A stretch of 49,191 nucleotides of DNA from Geitlerinema sp. PCC 9228 (GTDB taxonomy: Bacteria; Cyanobacteriota; Cyanobacteriia; Cyanobacteriales; PCC-9228): the NCBI RefSeq assembly GCF_001870905.1, contig NZ_LNDC01000073.1, positions 1-49,191 on the forward strand, in the 5' to 3' direction. Below the pieces are notes generated by a model that was not told the DNA's origin, did no database searches, and saw only the letters and a program-made list of their open reading frames with translations. Shown here in pieces: positions 17,605-27,936 of this stretch. The position numbers and the translations under genes are program-made. Position 1 is the first letter of the stretch; each line of letters starts with the position of its first letter.

Positions 17605-18110
17605 ATGTCAGCTACGAATTTAAGCTCAAGCCGACATGCCGCCAGATTCACGCCATCGATTGGAAATTATGGGCTCAGAGAACGTAAAGATGGGGTCAAA
17701 TCCCGAAAATCGCCTGTCAACGCCTGCCATTTAACATGCGACCAGCTGAATACCTCATTCCCGCCGATGCCCCTCGCCCTACCTATGCCAGTCAGTGCCA
17801 GGTATTCAGCTACGCCAAGAAAGACCATCCGCAACTGAAAATCCCCCAATTACAAGTTTTGCAGCACAAGCTGTTTGCAAACTCTCAAAAGTTTGGAGAC
17901 CGCATGGATGGACATATATCCACGGGGATTTGGTTTTTGGTTGGTTGAAGAAAAAAGGGCGATTTCGCTCCTTTGTTTTCCCTAAAGTCAAGGAAACCTG
18001 TATGTATCGAAGGGAATCCAATGGACTTTCCCCTTCCCGATAGCTTCGTGGTAGGAGCCCGGATACGAAATAGCCACAATGGGCTACCATGAAGGTTATT
18101 GAAACCAATC
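17605..18110 (+). pseudogene. TnpB N-terminal half, frameshifted remnant (IS200/IS605)
   Basis: Three frames carry consecutive pieces of one TnpB N-terminus: YGLRERKDGVKSRKSPVNAC in the first (about 17660-17730), EYLIPADAPRPTYASQ then PQLKIPQLQVLQ in the second (about 17745-17875), and KKKGRFRSFVFPKV in the third (about 17948-17990). A last piece, PLPDSFVVGARIRN, follows near 18030-18070. These match the order of conserved segments in cyanobacterial TnpB (YNYALRE, EYIIPADAP, VLQ, FPRFKK-RSFVFP, PIPDGFVVKQ). Nothing of the RuvC domain follows. At least three frameshifts and the missing C-terminus make it non-functional. It sits right after the solo right end at 17470-17532. Confidence 0.65.
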
Positions 18111-18157
18111 GCTAACCGGTTGGTCTTTTCCCCAGTGTTGGTGGTGGAGTGTTGTGC

Positions 18158-18808
18158 ATGCAGGAATTTTCCAGTTCGCGATCGCCATTTTTGCGAGCCA
18201 CCTTGGTGGCAGGTAGCCTATTCGCCGTTTTTGCCAGCCTGAGCGCAGGTAGTGCCGGCGCTCAAACCAGTCTTCCCGCCCAATCGCGCTACCAACCCGC
18301 AGCCAATATGGCCAACCCTTGGCAATGGGCCTCGTTTCCGGTGGAAAACTTTCGCGGCTACAGTTCCGGATTTGGCTACCGCCAGTCGCCCATGGGCGGT
18401 CCTTCCCAGGAATTTCACTACGGCTTGGATATTGCCGCACCAGAAGGCAGCTACATTCGCAACTGGTGGCAGGGAGAAGTAGTGGAAATTATCAACGACG
18501 CTCGCTGCGGGGTGGGTTTGGCCATCCAATCCGGCGATTGGGAACATATTTACTGCCACATGAAAGGCAGCGTAGAAAGCCACCGGGGAACCCTCTATTT
18601 AGTGGACCGCAGCGGTGGCTTGCAAATCCGAAAAGGTCAGGTAGTAGCAGCGGGAACCCGCATCGGTCGCGTGGGCATGAGCGGACGTACCAACGGCCCC
18701 CACCTACACTGGGGCTTGAAATACGGAGGGCAATGGGTAGACCCGGCAGTAATTTTACGAGCTATGTACGACAGCCAGCGCCAACGGTCGTTGCCCTCCT
18801 CTTGGTAG
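18158..18808 (+). CDS. M23-family metallopeptidase (exported)
   Basis: About 217 residues from the ATG at 18158, chosen because GGAG lies 8 bp upstream; an upstream GTG at 18149 is in frame. A signal peptide ends near SAGAQT. The lysostaphin-type zinc site is complete: HYGLDIAAPEG (His and Asp ligands) and HLHWGL (second and third His), with GYRQSPMGG ahead. Such enzymes cleave peptidoglycan cross-links, or act as EnvC/NlpD-like amidase activators when ligands are missing; here they are present. It is convergent with ftsH, 14 bp away. Confidence 0.88.
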   Translation: MQEFSSSRSPFLRATLVAGSLFAVFASLSAGSAGAQTSLPAQSRYQPAANMANPWQWASFPVENFRGYSSGFGYRQSPMGGPSQEFHYGLDIAAPEGSYIRNWWQGEVVEIINDARCGVGLAIQSGDWEHIYCHMKGSVESHRGTLYLVDRSGGLQIRKGQVVAAGTRIGRVGMSGRTNGPHLHWGLKYGGQWVDPAVILRAMYDSQRQRSLPSSW

Positions 18809-18822
18809 GTGGATGTCCAAAT

Positions 18823-20739
18823 TTAGCTACTGCTGTTGACTTTTTGCCGTTCCGGCAGCTTAGTGTATTCGGAAACAATCCGGCGGAATTCGTCGCCACT
18901 CATGGTTTCTACCTCAACTAGGATATCCACCAAGCAATCCATAAGTGAGCGATTCTCTCGAAGGATTCTACACGCTTTTTCGTAGCAAGTCACGGCTATG
19001 GAGCGTACTCTGTTGTCTATTCTCTTAGAAATTTTCTGAGAATACTCTGAACGAGAAACTAGATCGCGACCCAAAAAGACTTGATTGTCATCGCTTTCTA
19101 AAGAGGCTAGTCCTAAATCTGACATGCCGTAGCGAGTAATCATTGCCCGAGCTACTTGACTCACCACTCGCAAATCGTTGCCGGCACCGTTGGTAATTTC
19201 TGCATCGCCGAAAACTACCTGTTCGGCAGCACGACCTCCCAGAGTAATAGTAATGCGGTCCATTAGCCATGCGCGGGTATACAAACCGCTATCCACCATT
19301 TCCTCGTTAAGGAGGGGCTGGGAGAAACCGCCAACGCCCCCAGAACGGGGGATAATTGTCACCTTATTTAAGGGATCGGCGTTCTCCAACAGGGTCATGA
19401 GCAAGGCGTGACCCACTTCGTGATAAGCAATAATACGTTTTTTCTTGCTATCCAGCAAGGGAGCACCGCTCAACCCCACAATAATCCGATCGATGGCATC
19501 TTCGATCTCGGCCATGGTAATGGCATCTTTGCGCCGCCTAGCTCCCAAAATCGCTGCCTCGTTCATCAGGTTGGCTAAGTCAGCACCGGAAAAGCCAGGA
19601 GTGCGGCGGGCAATGGTTTCCAAGGAGACCTCTGGTGCCAGTTTTTTGTTGCGAGCGTGCACCTGTAAAATCCCCAAACGACCCTTGTATGTGGGCAAGT
19701 CTACGCCAATTTGCCGGTCAAAGCGACCCGGGCGCAAAAGGGCCATATCCAAAACGTCAGGGCGGTTGGTGGCAGCAATCACAATTACCCCCGCATTGGG
19801 TTCAAACCCATCCATTTCCGTCAGCAACTGATTGAGGGTTTGCTCGCGCTCGTCGTTGCCACCGCCAATGCCAGCGCCCCGCTGCCTGCCCACAGCGTCG
19901 ATTTCATCCACAAACACCAAACAGGGGGAATTTTCTTTGGCTTTTTTAAACAAATCGCGGACTCGGGAAGCACCGACGCCCACAAACATTTCCACAAATT
20001 CCGACCCGGAAATGCTAAAGAATGGTACGTTGGCCTCCCCTGCGATCGCTTTGGCAAGTAATGTTTTCCCCGTTCCCGGGGCACCCACCAACAAAACGCC
20101 TTTGGGAATCTTAGCGCCTACCGCCGTGAAGCGTTCCGGCTGTTTGAGAAACGTAACCACCTCCTGTAGTTCGGCTTTGGCTTCCTCAATACCGGCCACA
20201 TCTTCAAAGCTCACCCCAGTTTTGGCTTCCATGTGAAACTTAGCCCGGGATTTACCAAAACTAAACGCTTGGTTGCCCGCTTGGGTGGAACGGCGAACGA
20301 TGAGAATCAACCCTCCCACCAGCAACACCACCAGCAGCAATCGCGATAAAATCGCCACGGTCATATCGCGATTGGGAGAAGGGTTCACATTTACCTGCAG
20401 CTCGTGGGCGCGAATTGCCTCCATGAGTTCCGGGTTTTGCTCGAACAGCTGGACTTCGTAGGTGCGGTCGGGATTGCCTTCTAGCTGGACCTGCGCCACT
20501 TGACGGGATGGATCCAGCTCCATTTGGGTAACTTTCTCGTTGCGGATTTTCTCCAACAACTCCCCATAACTCAACGATTCGCCTTCCGATTGGGCAAACG
20601 CTGGCGTCGCTAAGAACATGCCCGGTGCTAAGAGCAAACTGGCGAGAAATCCCCGCAAATTCCAGCTTTTTTTGGTCATTTGGGTCGTTTTAGAGGTCTG
20701 CTTCGATCTCTGGTTCAGCCTAGCTTGGAAACTGTTCAT
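18823..20739 (-). CDS. ftsH: ATP-dependent zinc metalloprotease FtsH
   Basis: AAA+ membrane protease of about 638 residues if started at the ATG at 20739; the reading frame stays open to 20907 and a second ATG lies at 20679. The first hydrophobic segment ([21 protein letters not shown]) looks like a signal peptide or anchor, followed by a periplasmic/lumenal domain and a second TM ([15 protein letters not shown]). Walker A is GAPGTGKT, Walker B LVFVDEID, the second region of homology [20 protein letters not shown], and the zinc site HEVGH with a distal Asp. Cyanobacteria carry four FtsH types for photosystem II repair and housekeeping; I cannot assign the type. No Shine-Dalgarno decides the start. 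Confidence 0.93.
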   Translation of the reverse strand: MNSFQARLNQRSKQTSKTTQMTKKSWNLRGFLASLLLAPGMFLATPAFAQSEGESLSYGELLEKIRNEKVTQMELDPSRQVAQVQLEGNPDRTYEVQLFEQNPELMEAIRAHELQVNVNPSPNRDMTVAILSRLLLVVLLVGGLILIVRRSTQAGNQAFSFGKSRAKFHMEAKTGVSFEDVAGIEEAKAELQEVVTFLKQPERFTAVGAKIPKGVLLVGAPGTGKTLLAKAIAGEANVPFFSISGSEFVEMFVGVGASRVRDLFKKAKENSPCLVFVDEIDAVGRQRGAGIGGGNDEREQTLNQLLTEMDGFEPNAGVIVIAATNRPDVLDMALLRPGRFDRQIGVDLPTYKGRLGILQVHARNKKLAPEVSLETIARRTPGFSGADLANLMNEAAILGARRRKDAITMAEIEDAIDRIIVGLSGAPLLDSKKKRIIAYHEVGHALLMTLLENADPLNKVTIIPRSGGVGGFSQPLLNEEMVDSGLYTRAWLMDRITITLGGRAAEQVVFGDAEITNGAGNDLRVVSQVARAMITRYGMSDLGLASLESDDNQVFLGRDLVSRSEYSQKISKRIDNRVRSIAVTCYEKACRILRENRSLMDCLVDILVEVETMSGDEFRRIVSEYTKLPERQKVNSSS

Positions 20740-20994
20740 GAGTTCTAGATTTGATTCTGCCTGCGATGGTACCCAACTTCCCCCAGGGGTGTTGACGTGC
20801 GAAGCATTCGCCTGCTTTTTTTCAGTGTAACCTGTTCGCGAGTAGTTCGCGACTTTACCAGAAGGCTGTTTGCCCGAACGGATCCTTCCTAGGGCAATCT
20901 CCAGCAACGAATAAAATAGGAGTCAGAGGTCGCATCCAAGCAGCCTCACGACTCCCACCAGCAATGCCCAAGACCCGATCGCACGCCGGGCTGG

Positions 20995-22893
20995 TTACAG
21001 TTTGCTACCGCATTCGGGACAGAATTTGTTTTGCGGTTCGTTTTCGTGGCTGCAGTTGGGGCAAACCACCGGTGCGGATGCGTTGTTCTCTTGGGGGATT
21101 TCGGGCAAGCCTAACATCTGGGCGTTGCTCTTGCCAGGTGCCACCATAGGATAGCAGTTTTCATCCTTGGTCACCCGCACATCGAGCACGTAAGGACCGT
21201 CGTGAGCCAGCATTTGCGCGATCGCATCGGCCAGCTCTTCCCGCCGATAAACGGTTTTGCCAGAAAATCCGTGTGCCTGGCACAGCAGTTCGATATCCGG
21301 CATACCCACTTCCATATTGGAAGCCATGTACTTCTCTTGATAGAACGTTTGCTGCCACTGGCGTACCATGCCCTGCCAGCCGTTATTAATAATCACTGTT
21401 TTCACCCCAATCTTATATTGAGACAGGGTGCCCAACTCTTGCATGTTCATCAAAAAGCTGGCATCGCCGCTGATACAGATAACCGCTTCTTGGTCTGCTT
21501 CGAGAGCCACTTGCGCGCCCATCGCGGCGGGGACACCATAGCCCATGGTGCCCAAACCAGCGCTGGAAATCCACTTTCTGGGACCATTTTTTAGAAATTG
21601 CGCCGCCCACATTTGATGCTGCCCCACATCGGTGGTGTAGCAGGCATTGGGGGCTTGCCGACCCAACTCCACGATCGCTTCTTGGGGAGAAAGGGTATCT
21701 TCGGGATGGGGCACTTGCAACGGATACTGCTGCTTCCAGCGGTTGATGCGTTCCAACCAAGGTTGGGTACGTTGTGCCTGACGGGCCACATCTTCGTTGC
21801 TAGTAAAGAAACTATCCTGGCAGCGAGCCACCATATCCGCCAACACGTGGCGCACATCCCCCACAATTGGCACGTCGGGGGCGCGGTTTTTGCCCACTTC
21901 CGCCGGGTCGATGTCAATGTGAATCACCTTGGCATGGCAGGCGAAACGGTCCAATTTACCAGTAACGCGATCGTCAAAACGGGCACCTACCGCAATCAAC
22001 AAATCGCAGTTGCTCACGGCAAAATTGGCATAGGCCGTACCGTGCATGCCCAACATGCCCAGCGCCAGGGGATGGTGTTCGTCAAAAGCCCCTTTGCCCA
22101 TCAATGTGGTGGTAACGGGAATGTTGAAATATTCCGCTAGCTGCTTCAATTCCCAATGGGCATTGGAGGTAATGGCACCACCGCCCACGTAGAGTAAGGG
22201 CTGTTCTGCCGATGCCATCAGCTGCAATGCCTGTAAAATTTGTCGGGGATTGCCTTTAACTGTGGGGCGAAATCCGGGCAAATTCACCGTTCCCGGTTCC
22301 ACCGGTACGTAGTCAAATTCTTCCAAGCCCACATCTTTGGGGAAGTCAATTAAAACTGGTCCTGGGCGACCCGTGGTGGCGATGTGAAACGCTTCTGCCA
22401 CAATACGGGGAATATCTTTGGGGTCGCGAATGACGTAGGAATGCTTCACCAAAGGTAGGGTAATGCCGAAAATATCGGTTTCTTGGAACGCATCGGTGCC
22501 AATGGCAGCCCGGGGAACCTGACCGGTGATGGCTACCATGGGAATGGAGTCCATGTGGGCTGTGGCAATACCGGTAACTAAGTTGGTGGCCCCAGGTCCG
22601 GAAGTACCGAAGCAAACGCCCGGTTTGCCTGTGGCACGCGCGTAACCATCAGCAGCGTGGGCAGCACCTTGTTCGTGACGTACGAGAATGTGGCGCAAAC
22701 TGCCGTTGGCTTCAAATTCGTGCAGGGCATCGTACACTGGCAAAATAGCACCGCCGGGATAGCCGAAAATGGTGGTCACGCCGTGGCGGCGCAAGCTATC
22801 GAGCAATGCATACCCACCGGTTTTGCGCATGGGTTGCACCGCTGGTAGGTCGGTAATGGGGGTTTTGAGTTGGGGTCTTCTTTCTGAAAGCAC
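20995..22893 (-). CDS. ilvB: Acetolactate synthase large subunit with C-terminal zinc ribbon
   Basis: About 632 residues from the GTG at 22893, supported by AGGAG eight bases upstream; a TTG 30 bp earlier is less likely. This thiamine-diphosphate enzyme makes acetolactate or acetohydroxybutyrate in valine, leucine and isoleucine synthesis. The activating Glu lies in [14 protein letters not shown], and the ThDP/Mg2+ motif runs GDASFLMN...NNGW. The FAD-region segment [12 protein letters not shown] is present. After the usual end ([13 protein letters not shown]) there is an extra tail with CPNC and CPECG, a four-cysteine zinc ribbon in the last 24 residues. The regulatory subunit gene ilvN is not in the window. 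Confidence 0.93.
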   Translation of the reverse strand: MLSERRPQLKTPITDLPAVQPMRKTGGYALLDSLRRHGVTTIFGYPGGAILPVYDALHEFEANGSLRHILVRHEQGAAHAADGYARATGKPGVCFGTSGPGATNLVTGIATAHMDSIPMVAITGQVPRAAIGTDAFQETDIFGITLPLVKHSYVIRDPKDIPRIVAEAFHIATTGRPGPVLIDFPKDVGLEEFDYVPVEPGTVNLPGFRPTVKGNPRQILQALQLMASAEQPLLYVGGGAITSNAHWELKQLAEYFNIPVTTTLMGKGAFDEHHPLALGMLGMHGTAYANFAVSNCDLLIAVGARFDDRVTGKLDRFACHAKVIHIDIDPAEVGKNRAPDVPIVGDVRHVLADMVARCQDSFFTSNEDVARQAQRTQPWLERINRWKQQYPLQVPHPEDTLSPQEAIVELGRQAPNACYTTDVGQHQMWAAQFLKNGPRKWISSAGLGTMGYGVPAAMGAQVALEADQEAVICISGDASFLMNMQELGTLSQYKIGVKTVIINNGWQGMVRQWQQTFYQEKYMASNMEVGMPDIELLCQAHGFSGKTVYRREELADAIAQMLAHDGPYVLDVRVTKDENCYPMVAPGKSNAQMLGLPEIPQENNASAPVVCPNCSHENEPQNKFCPECGSKL

Positions 22894-23388
22894 GATGGGT
22901 TCTCCTCTCTTTTCAAACAACAACGCCTACATGTTCATCATGACTTTAGAGTAAATTGCTTGTGTCTCACGTATAGGAAATTTTTAGCATTCTGAAAGGC
23001 TTGCTGCTGTTCGCTAACAAGATTTCGTTGGGCTACTGTAGCAAAAGGCTGTATAAGGACCCAAGCGAAACCATTGGCGAGCGGTTATTTTTGAAGGTAC
23101 GCCAATTGTACCTCTCGAAACGGTTCGGTAATGGTTTCTTAAAATTTAATACCTTTTATAGGTGGAAGCATTTTCCTATACTAGATTGGCGAAACATACA
23201 AAATCTTACCTTTTTTGCAGCCAAAATGGGGAAGGTCTTTTTATTTTTCCCATCCATGGCGGTTGGTTGGTCAGATGGGGGAAATGGTTCGTTGTTCCTG
23301 GACTAGGCGATCGCACTTTCCCACTGGTCTGACGATGGTACGGGTGGGCAGTACGAGGAAATGCCATTGTGTGGTATCCATCTTTTCT
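22894..23388. other. Intergenic region of about 495 bp
   Basis: No convincing gene. Short reading frames on the plus strand (for example 23001-23306) have no family-like residues. A GGTAC-N7-GTACC inverted repeat is present at about 23097-23113. It resembles an NtcA site but has nine rather than eight bases between GTA and TAC. The region upstream of ilvB presumably holds its promoter. Confidence 0.5.
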
Positions 23389-24012
23389 CTAGAGAGAAAC
23401 GCGATCGCATAGAATTTCTTTTTGCAGGATAGAAACCACAAACTCAGAGGCGGTGGTTCTGCGACTGGCTTGGTAAGGTGCTACCCACCATCCCCAAGTT
23501 TGGGCGGGATACTGCCACAAATCCAAATGATCGACAGCAGGCTCGGCGTAAAAGCTTCCCAATCCCCTTCCCAGTAGGTTAGAACTGATATGGGTAAAGG
23601 TATCGTGGCTGCAGCGATAAATGGGAAACTTCCCGTATAAAGGAACCCCCCAGCCGTCGAAGGCTATGAAGGTTTTTACGGTTCCCCCCCTCGCTTGCCA
23701 GCTGTTGGCAGCTGCGATCGCCCCGACAACCCCAGCACTGAACCCAATCAAGCCTAAGGGAACATCGCCAGTAGATACCGATGTTTGCAAAAACGACCAA
23801 ACATGGGTAGGGGAATAGGGAGGATATTGAGAAACGGGAAGCACCAACGGTAAACCCAGGGAAATTCCGAGTGTGGCCGCTTGTCGTTCTACTTGCCGCC
23901 AAAAGCTATCGGTGAGCCTGGGGTCGTGAACACCACCACAAATCACCAATTGTACCGATGCCCGATGTTGTAGGTCCATAAAATCCACAAAAAAAAATTC
24001 TACAGCCGACAT
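23389..24012 (-). CDS. Alpha/beta-hydrolase-like protein, unknown substrate
   Basis: A 207-residue protein with a nucleophile-elbow motif GFSAG in the middle (LGLIGFSAGVVGAIAAA) and a downstream His-rich stretch (CSHDTFTH, AVDHLDLW) that could supply the acid and base. It begins with a strand-forming VQLVICGGVHD after residue 17. It resembles a conserved cyanobacterial protein of the hydrolase fold, but no defined family is recognised. Start: ATG at 24012 directly after AGGGGG, or the ATG 33 bp later (MDLQHR). It is divergent from the ferrochelatase-family gene. Confidence 0.65.
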   Translation of the reverse strand: MSAVEFFFVDFMDLQHRASVQLVICGGVHDPRLTDSFWRQVERQAATLGISLGLPLVLPVSQYPPYSPTHVWSFLQTSVSTGDVPLGLIGFSAGVVGAIAAANSWQARGGTVKTFIAFDGWGVPLYGKFPIYRCSHDTFTHISSNLLGRGLGSFYAEPAVDHLDLWQYPAQTWGWWVAPYQASRRTTASEFVVSILQKEILCDRVSL

Positions 24013-24160
24013 CCCCCTAGAGGGGATGTTAAACTATGAAGAAATCTATAGTTCCTGAAAAAACATTGGGTTAACCAGCTCGCCAGCGGGCATTGACCGT
24101 ATGGGGTCGTCAGATCCATTTTGCACATCGTCTGTATTTCGGAGATTTAGGAGAAAAACT

Positions 24161-25282
24161 GTGGTTGCCACCGAAGAAACAATTCAAAATCAAACCCAGC
24201 AAGACTCGGAGAACAATCGAGTAGCCGTCTTATTGATGGGATATGGGGAAGTGGAAAGCTACGACGAATTTGCCAATTATAACGAACAGGCCTTAAACCT
24301 GCTGACGGCGAAGTTTGCTCCGGTTCCCACGTGGGTGTATCCGCTGCTGGCTAAATTACTGGCCTTATTTGACTTCCACGAATGGAACCACCAACACGAT
24401 AGTTTTATTTCCCCCCACAATTCGATTTTTGAAAAACAACGGGCGGGCATTGAACAACAGCTGCAGCAACGTTGGGGCTCGCGCGTTCAAGTATTTAAAG
24501 CATACAACTTTTGCAAACCCTTTTTACCCCACCAAGTTCTCGAACAAATCCGTGGGGAAGGTTTTGATAAACTGCTGATTTATCCCCTGTTGGTGGTCGA
24601 TTCTATCTTTACCAGCGGCATTGCCGTAGAACAGGTCAACAAAGCGTTGGAAGCCCAAAAAGACACCACCGAACACTGGGTAAAAAATATCCGCTACATT
24701 CCTTCCTTTTACAACCAACCCGATTATCTAGATTTAATGGCGCGGATGGTGGAGGAGAAAGTAGCCAGCGAACTGTCAGATAAATACCTGCGATCGCAAA
24801 TTGGCATCATCCTCATGAACCACGGCTGCCCCATGAAAGCCAAAGGATTTACCTCTGGGGTTACCGAAAGCGAAGCCCTCTACGAACAAGTGCGGGAACG
24901 CCTCATCAACCGTTATCCGCTGATTTCTGTAGGTTGGCTCAACCACGATACCCCCCTCATCGAATGGACGCAACCGGACGTCAAAACCGCCGGCGATAAC
25001 TTAATTCAGCTGGGCGCAAAAGCATTGGTGTTCATGCCCATCGGGTTTGCCACCGAAAACCACGAAACCCTCTTAGACGTGGACCACATTATCCACGAAC
25101 TCCAGCACCAACACTCGGACATTACTTACATTCAAATGCCTTGTGTCAACGATCGCCCGGAATTTTTGCGCATGGCATCCGACTGGGCAGACACGCAAAT
25201 CGAAGCTCTACTAAGCGAAGACAGCGTTAACATCAATCCCAGCTTAGCCCAGCCCGGTACCCATCACCACCACCATCACTAA
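24161..25282 (+). CDS. Ferrochelatase-family protein with natural C-terminal His6
   Basis: About 373 residues from the GTG at 24161, chosen because AGGAG lies 8 bp upstream; an ATG at 24101 is in frame but lacks support. The fold marks of ferrochelatase are present though diverged: VAVLLMGYGE (family LLNLGGP), LIYPLLVVDS (LPLYPQ), IILMNHGCP (FSAHGVP, catalytic His) and ATENHETLLDVD (SEHIETL-EID, catalytic Glu). It appears to be a paralogue rather than the main HemH; substrate and metal are not known. The last seven residues are Thr followed by six His, read from CAT/CAC codons before TAA. No C-terminal CAB-like helix is present. Confidence 0.75.
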   Translation: MVATEETIQNQTQQDSENNRVAVLLMGYGEVESYDEFANYNEQALNLLTAKFAPVPTWVYPLLAKLLALFDFHEWNHQHDSFISPHNSIFEKQRAGIEQQLQQRWGSRVQVFKAYNFCKPFLPHQVLEQIRGEGFDKLLIYPLLVVDSIFTSGIAVEQVNKALEAQKDTTEHWVKNIRYIPSFYNQPDYLDLMARMVEEKVASELSDKYLRSQIGIILMNHGCPMKAKGFTSGVTESEALYEQVRERLINRYPLISVGWLNHDTPLIEWTQPDVKTAGDNLIQLGAKALVFMPIGFATENHETLLDVDHIIHELQHQHSDITYIQMPCVNDRPEFLRMASDWADTQIEALLSEDSVNINPSLAQPGTHHHHHH

Positions 25283-25288
25283 ACAAGT

Positions 25289-25309
25289 AGGGTGGGCAGA
25301 GCCCACCCT
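25289..25309. terminator. Perfect 9-bp hairpin between convergent genes
   Basis: AGGGTGGGC, loop AGA, GCCCACCCT. It lies 7 bp after the ferrochelatase-family gene and 8 bp before the end of the response-regulator gene, so it can act on both. There is no long T-run (TATATAAAT follows), so it may be a repeat used as a stop or mRNA-stabilising hairpin. Confidence 0.5.
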
Positions 25310-25316
25310 ATATAAA

Positions 25317-26009
25317 TCAGCTTTCTTGACTATCTTGCAGCCGATATCCTTTCCCGTATACCGACTGAATCAGTTGGGGTTCTCCTTTTTTAGCAATTTT
25401 GCGGCGGAGCAAACGCACCAAAGCCGCCAGTACATTGCTACTAGGGCGATCGCTGTCCGACCATAGATGTTGGTAGATTTGTGTATGGGTAAGCAGCTGT
25501 CCGGGATGGGAAAGAAACAACTCTAACAAGCGGGTTTCCTTTTCCGAAAGTTCGATTTTGCGATCGCCGCGATAAGCCAATTGGTTTTCCCGATCCAAGC
25601 GCAAATCCGCCACCTGGAGACGATCGTTTTTCACATCTCGCTGGGAAGGTTCGCTGCGTCGCAAACTAGCACGCACCCGCGCCAGCAACTCCCGCAGTTC
25701 AAAAGGCTTGACAATATAATCATCTGCCCCCGCATCCAAACCAGCCACCCGGTCATCTAAAGTATCCTTCGCCGTCAGAAACAAAACCGGCGTGGTATCC
25801 CCTCGCTCGCGCAACTCCTGACAAAGCTGCAACCCCGACTTGCCCGGCATCAACCAATCCAAAATAAACAAATCGTAGCTACCCTGTGCTGCCATTTCCA
25901 CCCCCGTGGTGCCATCGTAGGCAACATCCACATCATAGCCTTCCTTCGTCAGCACGCGATACAACGGATCGGTTAGTTCCACTTCGTCATCCACCAACAA
26001 AATACGCAT
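25317..26009 (-). CDS. OmpR/PhoB-family response regulator
   Basis: A 230-residue two-component regulator. The receiver domain has the acidic pair DDE (about 7-9), the phospho-acceptor Asp in LFILDWLMPG (about 51), Thr in FLTAKD and Lys in VKPFELRE. The C-terminal winged-helix DNA-binding domain contains ELSEKETRLLELFLSHPGQ and a final YGKGYRL hairpin. No sensor kinase gene is adjacent, so its partner is unlinked. It is divergent from the ABC exporter gene with 112 bp between starts, a place where autoregulation or control of that exporter is possible. The exact orthologue cannot be named. Confidence 0.9.
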   Translation of the reverse strand: MRILLVDDEVELTDPLYRVLTKEGYDVDVAYDGTTGVEMAAQGSYDLFILDWLMPGKSGLQLCQELRERGDTTPVLFLTAKDTLDDRVAGLDAGADDYIVKPFELRELLARVRASLRRSEPSQRDVKNDRLQVADLRLDRENQLAYRGDRKIELSEKETRLLELFLSHPGQLLTHTQIYQHLWSDSDRPSSNVLAALVRLLRRKIAKKGEPQLIQSVYGKGYRLQDSQES

Positions 26010-26121
26010 AGGTTTTCAGCGTTGTTTGCCATCCATCAAGAAAAGTCAATACCACCACGCTCTAAAAAAACGCCATCAGATACCAATAGCGAGCATTGAA
26101 CGGGAAACGTACAATAAAATT

Positions 26122-27936
26122 ATGACTATTTCCGATGCCACCTTACAAAATCGACCTTCCCAGCGCGAAAACGACTGGCGCTTATTTTTGCGGTTGGTGC
26201 CCTATGCCCGCCGCCATAAAAAACTATTGCTATCTTCCATTTTATTACTATTTCCTTTATCCTTTGCCGGTGCCGTCCAACCCATTTTGGTGGGGCAAGC
26301 GGTTTCCCTCATTCGCGGCGAAGAAACATTTTTCTTACTAGAAGGCAAAACCATTCCCGAAGGTTTAAACCTACTGTCGATTCTGCTTTTGCTAACCGTC
26401 GTTTTGCGCATGGTCTTGGAAGCTTCCCAAGGATTTTTGGTGCAAAAAGTCGGGCAGCAGATTACCACCGATATTCGCAACGACTTATTTCGCCATGTCA
26501 CCTCCCTGGCTTCTAGCTTTTTCGATCGCACCCCTGTAGGCAAACTGATTACCCGACTCACCAGCGACGTTAACGCCTTGGGGGAAGTATTTTCCACCGG
26601 TGCCATTGGCGTCATTACCGATTTGTTTTCCATTGTCATCCTTGCCGTTGCCATGTTCGCCGTGCAGTGGCAGCTTGCCAGCATGCTGGTATTGATGCTT
26701 TTTCCCGTAGCCGGCGTAGTCATGTATTTCCAAAACCAATACCGCAAAGCCAACTATCGGGTGCGCGAAGAACTATCCAGCCTCAACGCCATGCTCCAGG
26801 AAAATATTACCGGCATTAACATCGTACAGCTGTTTGGGCGGCAACGGTACAACAGCGAAATGTTTCGGGAAAACAACCAACGCTACATCGAACAAGTCGA
26901 TCGGACCATTTTCCACGATGCTTCCGTATCCGCCATTTTAGAATGGATTTCCTTAGTCGCGATCGCAGCCGTGTTGTGGGCTGGTGGCAGCCTAGTTTTA
27001 GAAGACGCCCTCACCTTTGGTACCCTCTCCACCTTTATTCTATTTGCCCAACGTCTGTTCAACCCTTTACGTCAATTCGCAGAAAAATTCACCGCCATCC
27101 AAGCGGGATTTACCGCCATCGAACGCATTAGCGACATTCTCAACCAACCCATCGAAATTCGCGATCCTGAAGAAAACCGCCAGCAGCTAGAAGTTCACAG
27201 CACCCGTCGCGGCGAAATTCGCTTTGAAAACGTTTCCTTTGGCTACAAACCCAACGAATACGTACTCAAAAACTTAAACTTTACCATCGAACCCGGGGAA
27301 AAAGTGGCCATTGTTGGTCCTACCGGTGCCGGCAAAAGTTCGGTTATTCGCCTGCTATGCCGCCTTTACGAAACCACCGAAGGTCGGGTTTTGGTCGATG
27401 GTATTGACGTGCGCAACCTACCCCAAGCCGAACTGCGACGCCACGTCGGGGTCATTCTTCAAGATGGATTTGTTTTTTCTGGAGACATCAAAAGCAATAT
27501 TGCCCTCGGCGAAAACTATTCCTGCGAGCAAATCCGAGAAGCCGCCCAAAAAACCAAAGTCGATCGCTCGATCGAAAAATTACCCCAAGGGTACGATACC
27601 AAACTCCGACAGCGCGGCACCAATTTATCCGGCGGTCAAAAGCAACTGCTAGCCTTTGCCCGGGTTGCCGTTCGCGATCCTCAAATTCTGGTATTGGATG
27701 AAGCAACCGCTAGTTTGGATGTCGCCACCGAAGCGTTGGTTCAGTCAGCTTTGGATCAATTGCTGGAAAACCGCACGGCTATTATTATCGCCCACCGGCT
27801 GTCTACCATCCGTAAAGCCGATCGCATTTTCGTTTTCAAGCAAGGGGAACTGGTGGAAGCCGGCACCCACGAAGAACTGATACGCCAAAAAGGGGTGTAT
27901 GCCAGTTTGTACGAGTTACAGCAGTTGGGAACGTAG
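26122..27936 (+). CDS. ABC exporter half-transporter (MsbA/MdlB-like)
   Basis: About 604 residues from the ATG at 26122; an upstream TTG at 26026 is unlikely. Six transmembrane helices (about 25-310) form the exporter domain, with the loop RTPVGKLITRLTSDV typical of multidrug/lipid flippases. The ATPase follows: Walker A GPTGAGKSS (about 400), Q-loop ILQDGFVFSGD, signature LSGGQKQ (about 502), Walker B ILVLDEATASLD and switch IIAHRLST. It works as a homodimer or heterodimer, exporting lipids, peptides or drugs; the substrate is not evident. It is a single gene followed by a terminator at 28059. Confidence 0.9.
   Translation: MTISDATLQNRPSQRENDWRLFLRLVPYARRHKKLLLSSILLLFPLSFAGAVQPILVGQAVSLIRGEETFFLLEGKTIPEGLNLLSILLLLTVVLRMVLEASQGFLVQKVGQQITTDIRNDLFRHVTSLASSFFDRTPVGKLITRLTSDVNALGEVFSTGAIGVITDLFSIVILAVAMFAVQWQLASMLVLMLFPVAGVVMYFQNQYRKANYRVREELSSLNAMLQENITGINIVQLFGRQRYNSEMFRENNQRYIEQVDRTIFHDASVSAILEWISLVAIAAVLWAGGSLVLEDALTFGTLSTFILFAQRLFNPLRQFAEKFTAIQAGFTAIERISDILNQPIEIRDPEENRQQLEVHSTRRGEIRFENVSFGYKPNEYVLKNLNFTIEPGEKVAIVGPTGAGKSSVIRLLCRLYETTEGRVLVDGIDVRNLPQAELRRHVGVILQDGFVFSGDIKSNIALGENYSCEQIREAAQKTKVDRSIEKLPQGYDTKLRQRGTNLSGGQKQLLAFARVAVRDPQILVLDEATASLDVATEALVQSALDQLLENRTAIIIAHRLSTIRKADRIFVFKQGELVEAGTHEELIRQKGVYASLYELQQLGT

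Noticed and set aside
23097-23113. NtcA-like site GTAC...GTAC
   Set aside because: The spacing between GTA and TAC is nine bases, not the eight that NtcA needs, and no matching -10 element follows at the right distance.
23001-23306. A 101-codon frame between ilvB and the hydrolase-like gene
   Set aside because: No ribosome-binding site, unusual composition and no recognisable domain; more likely non-coding.
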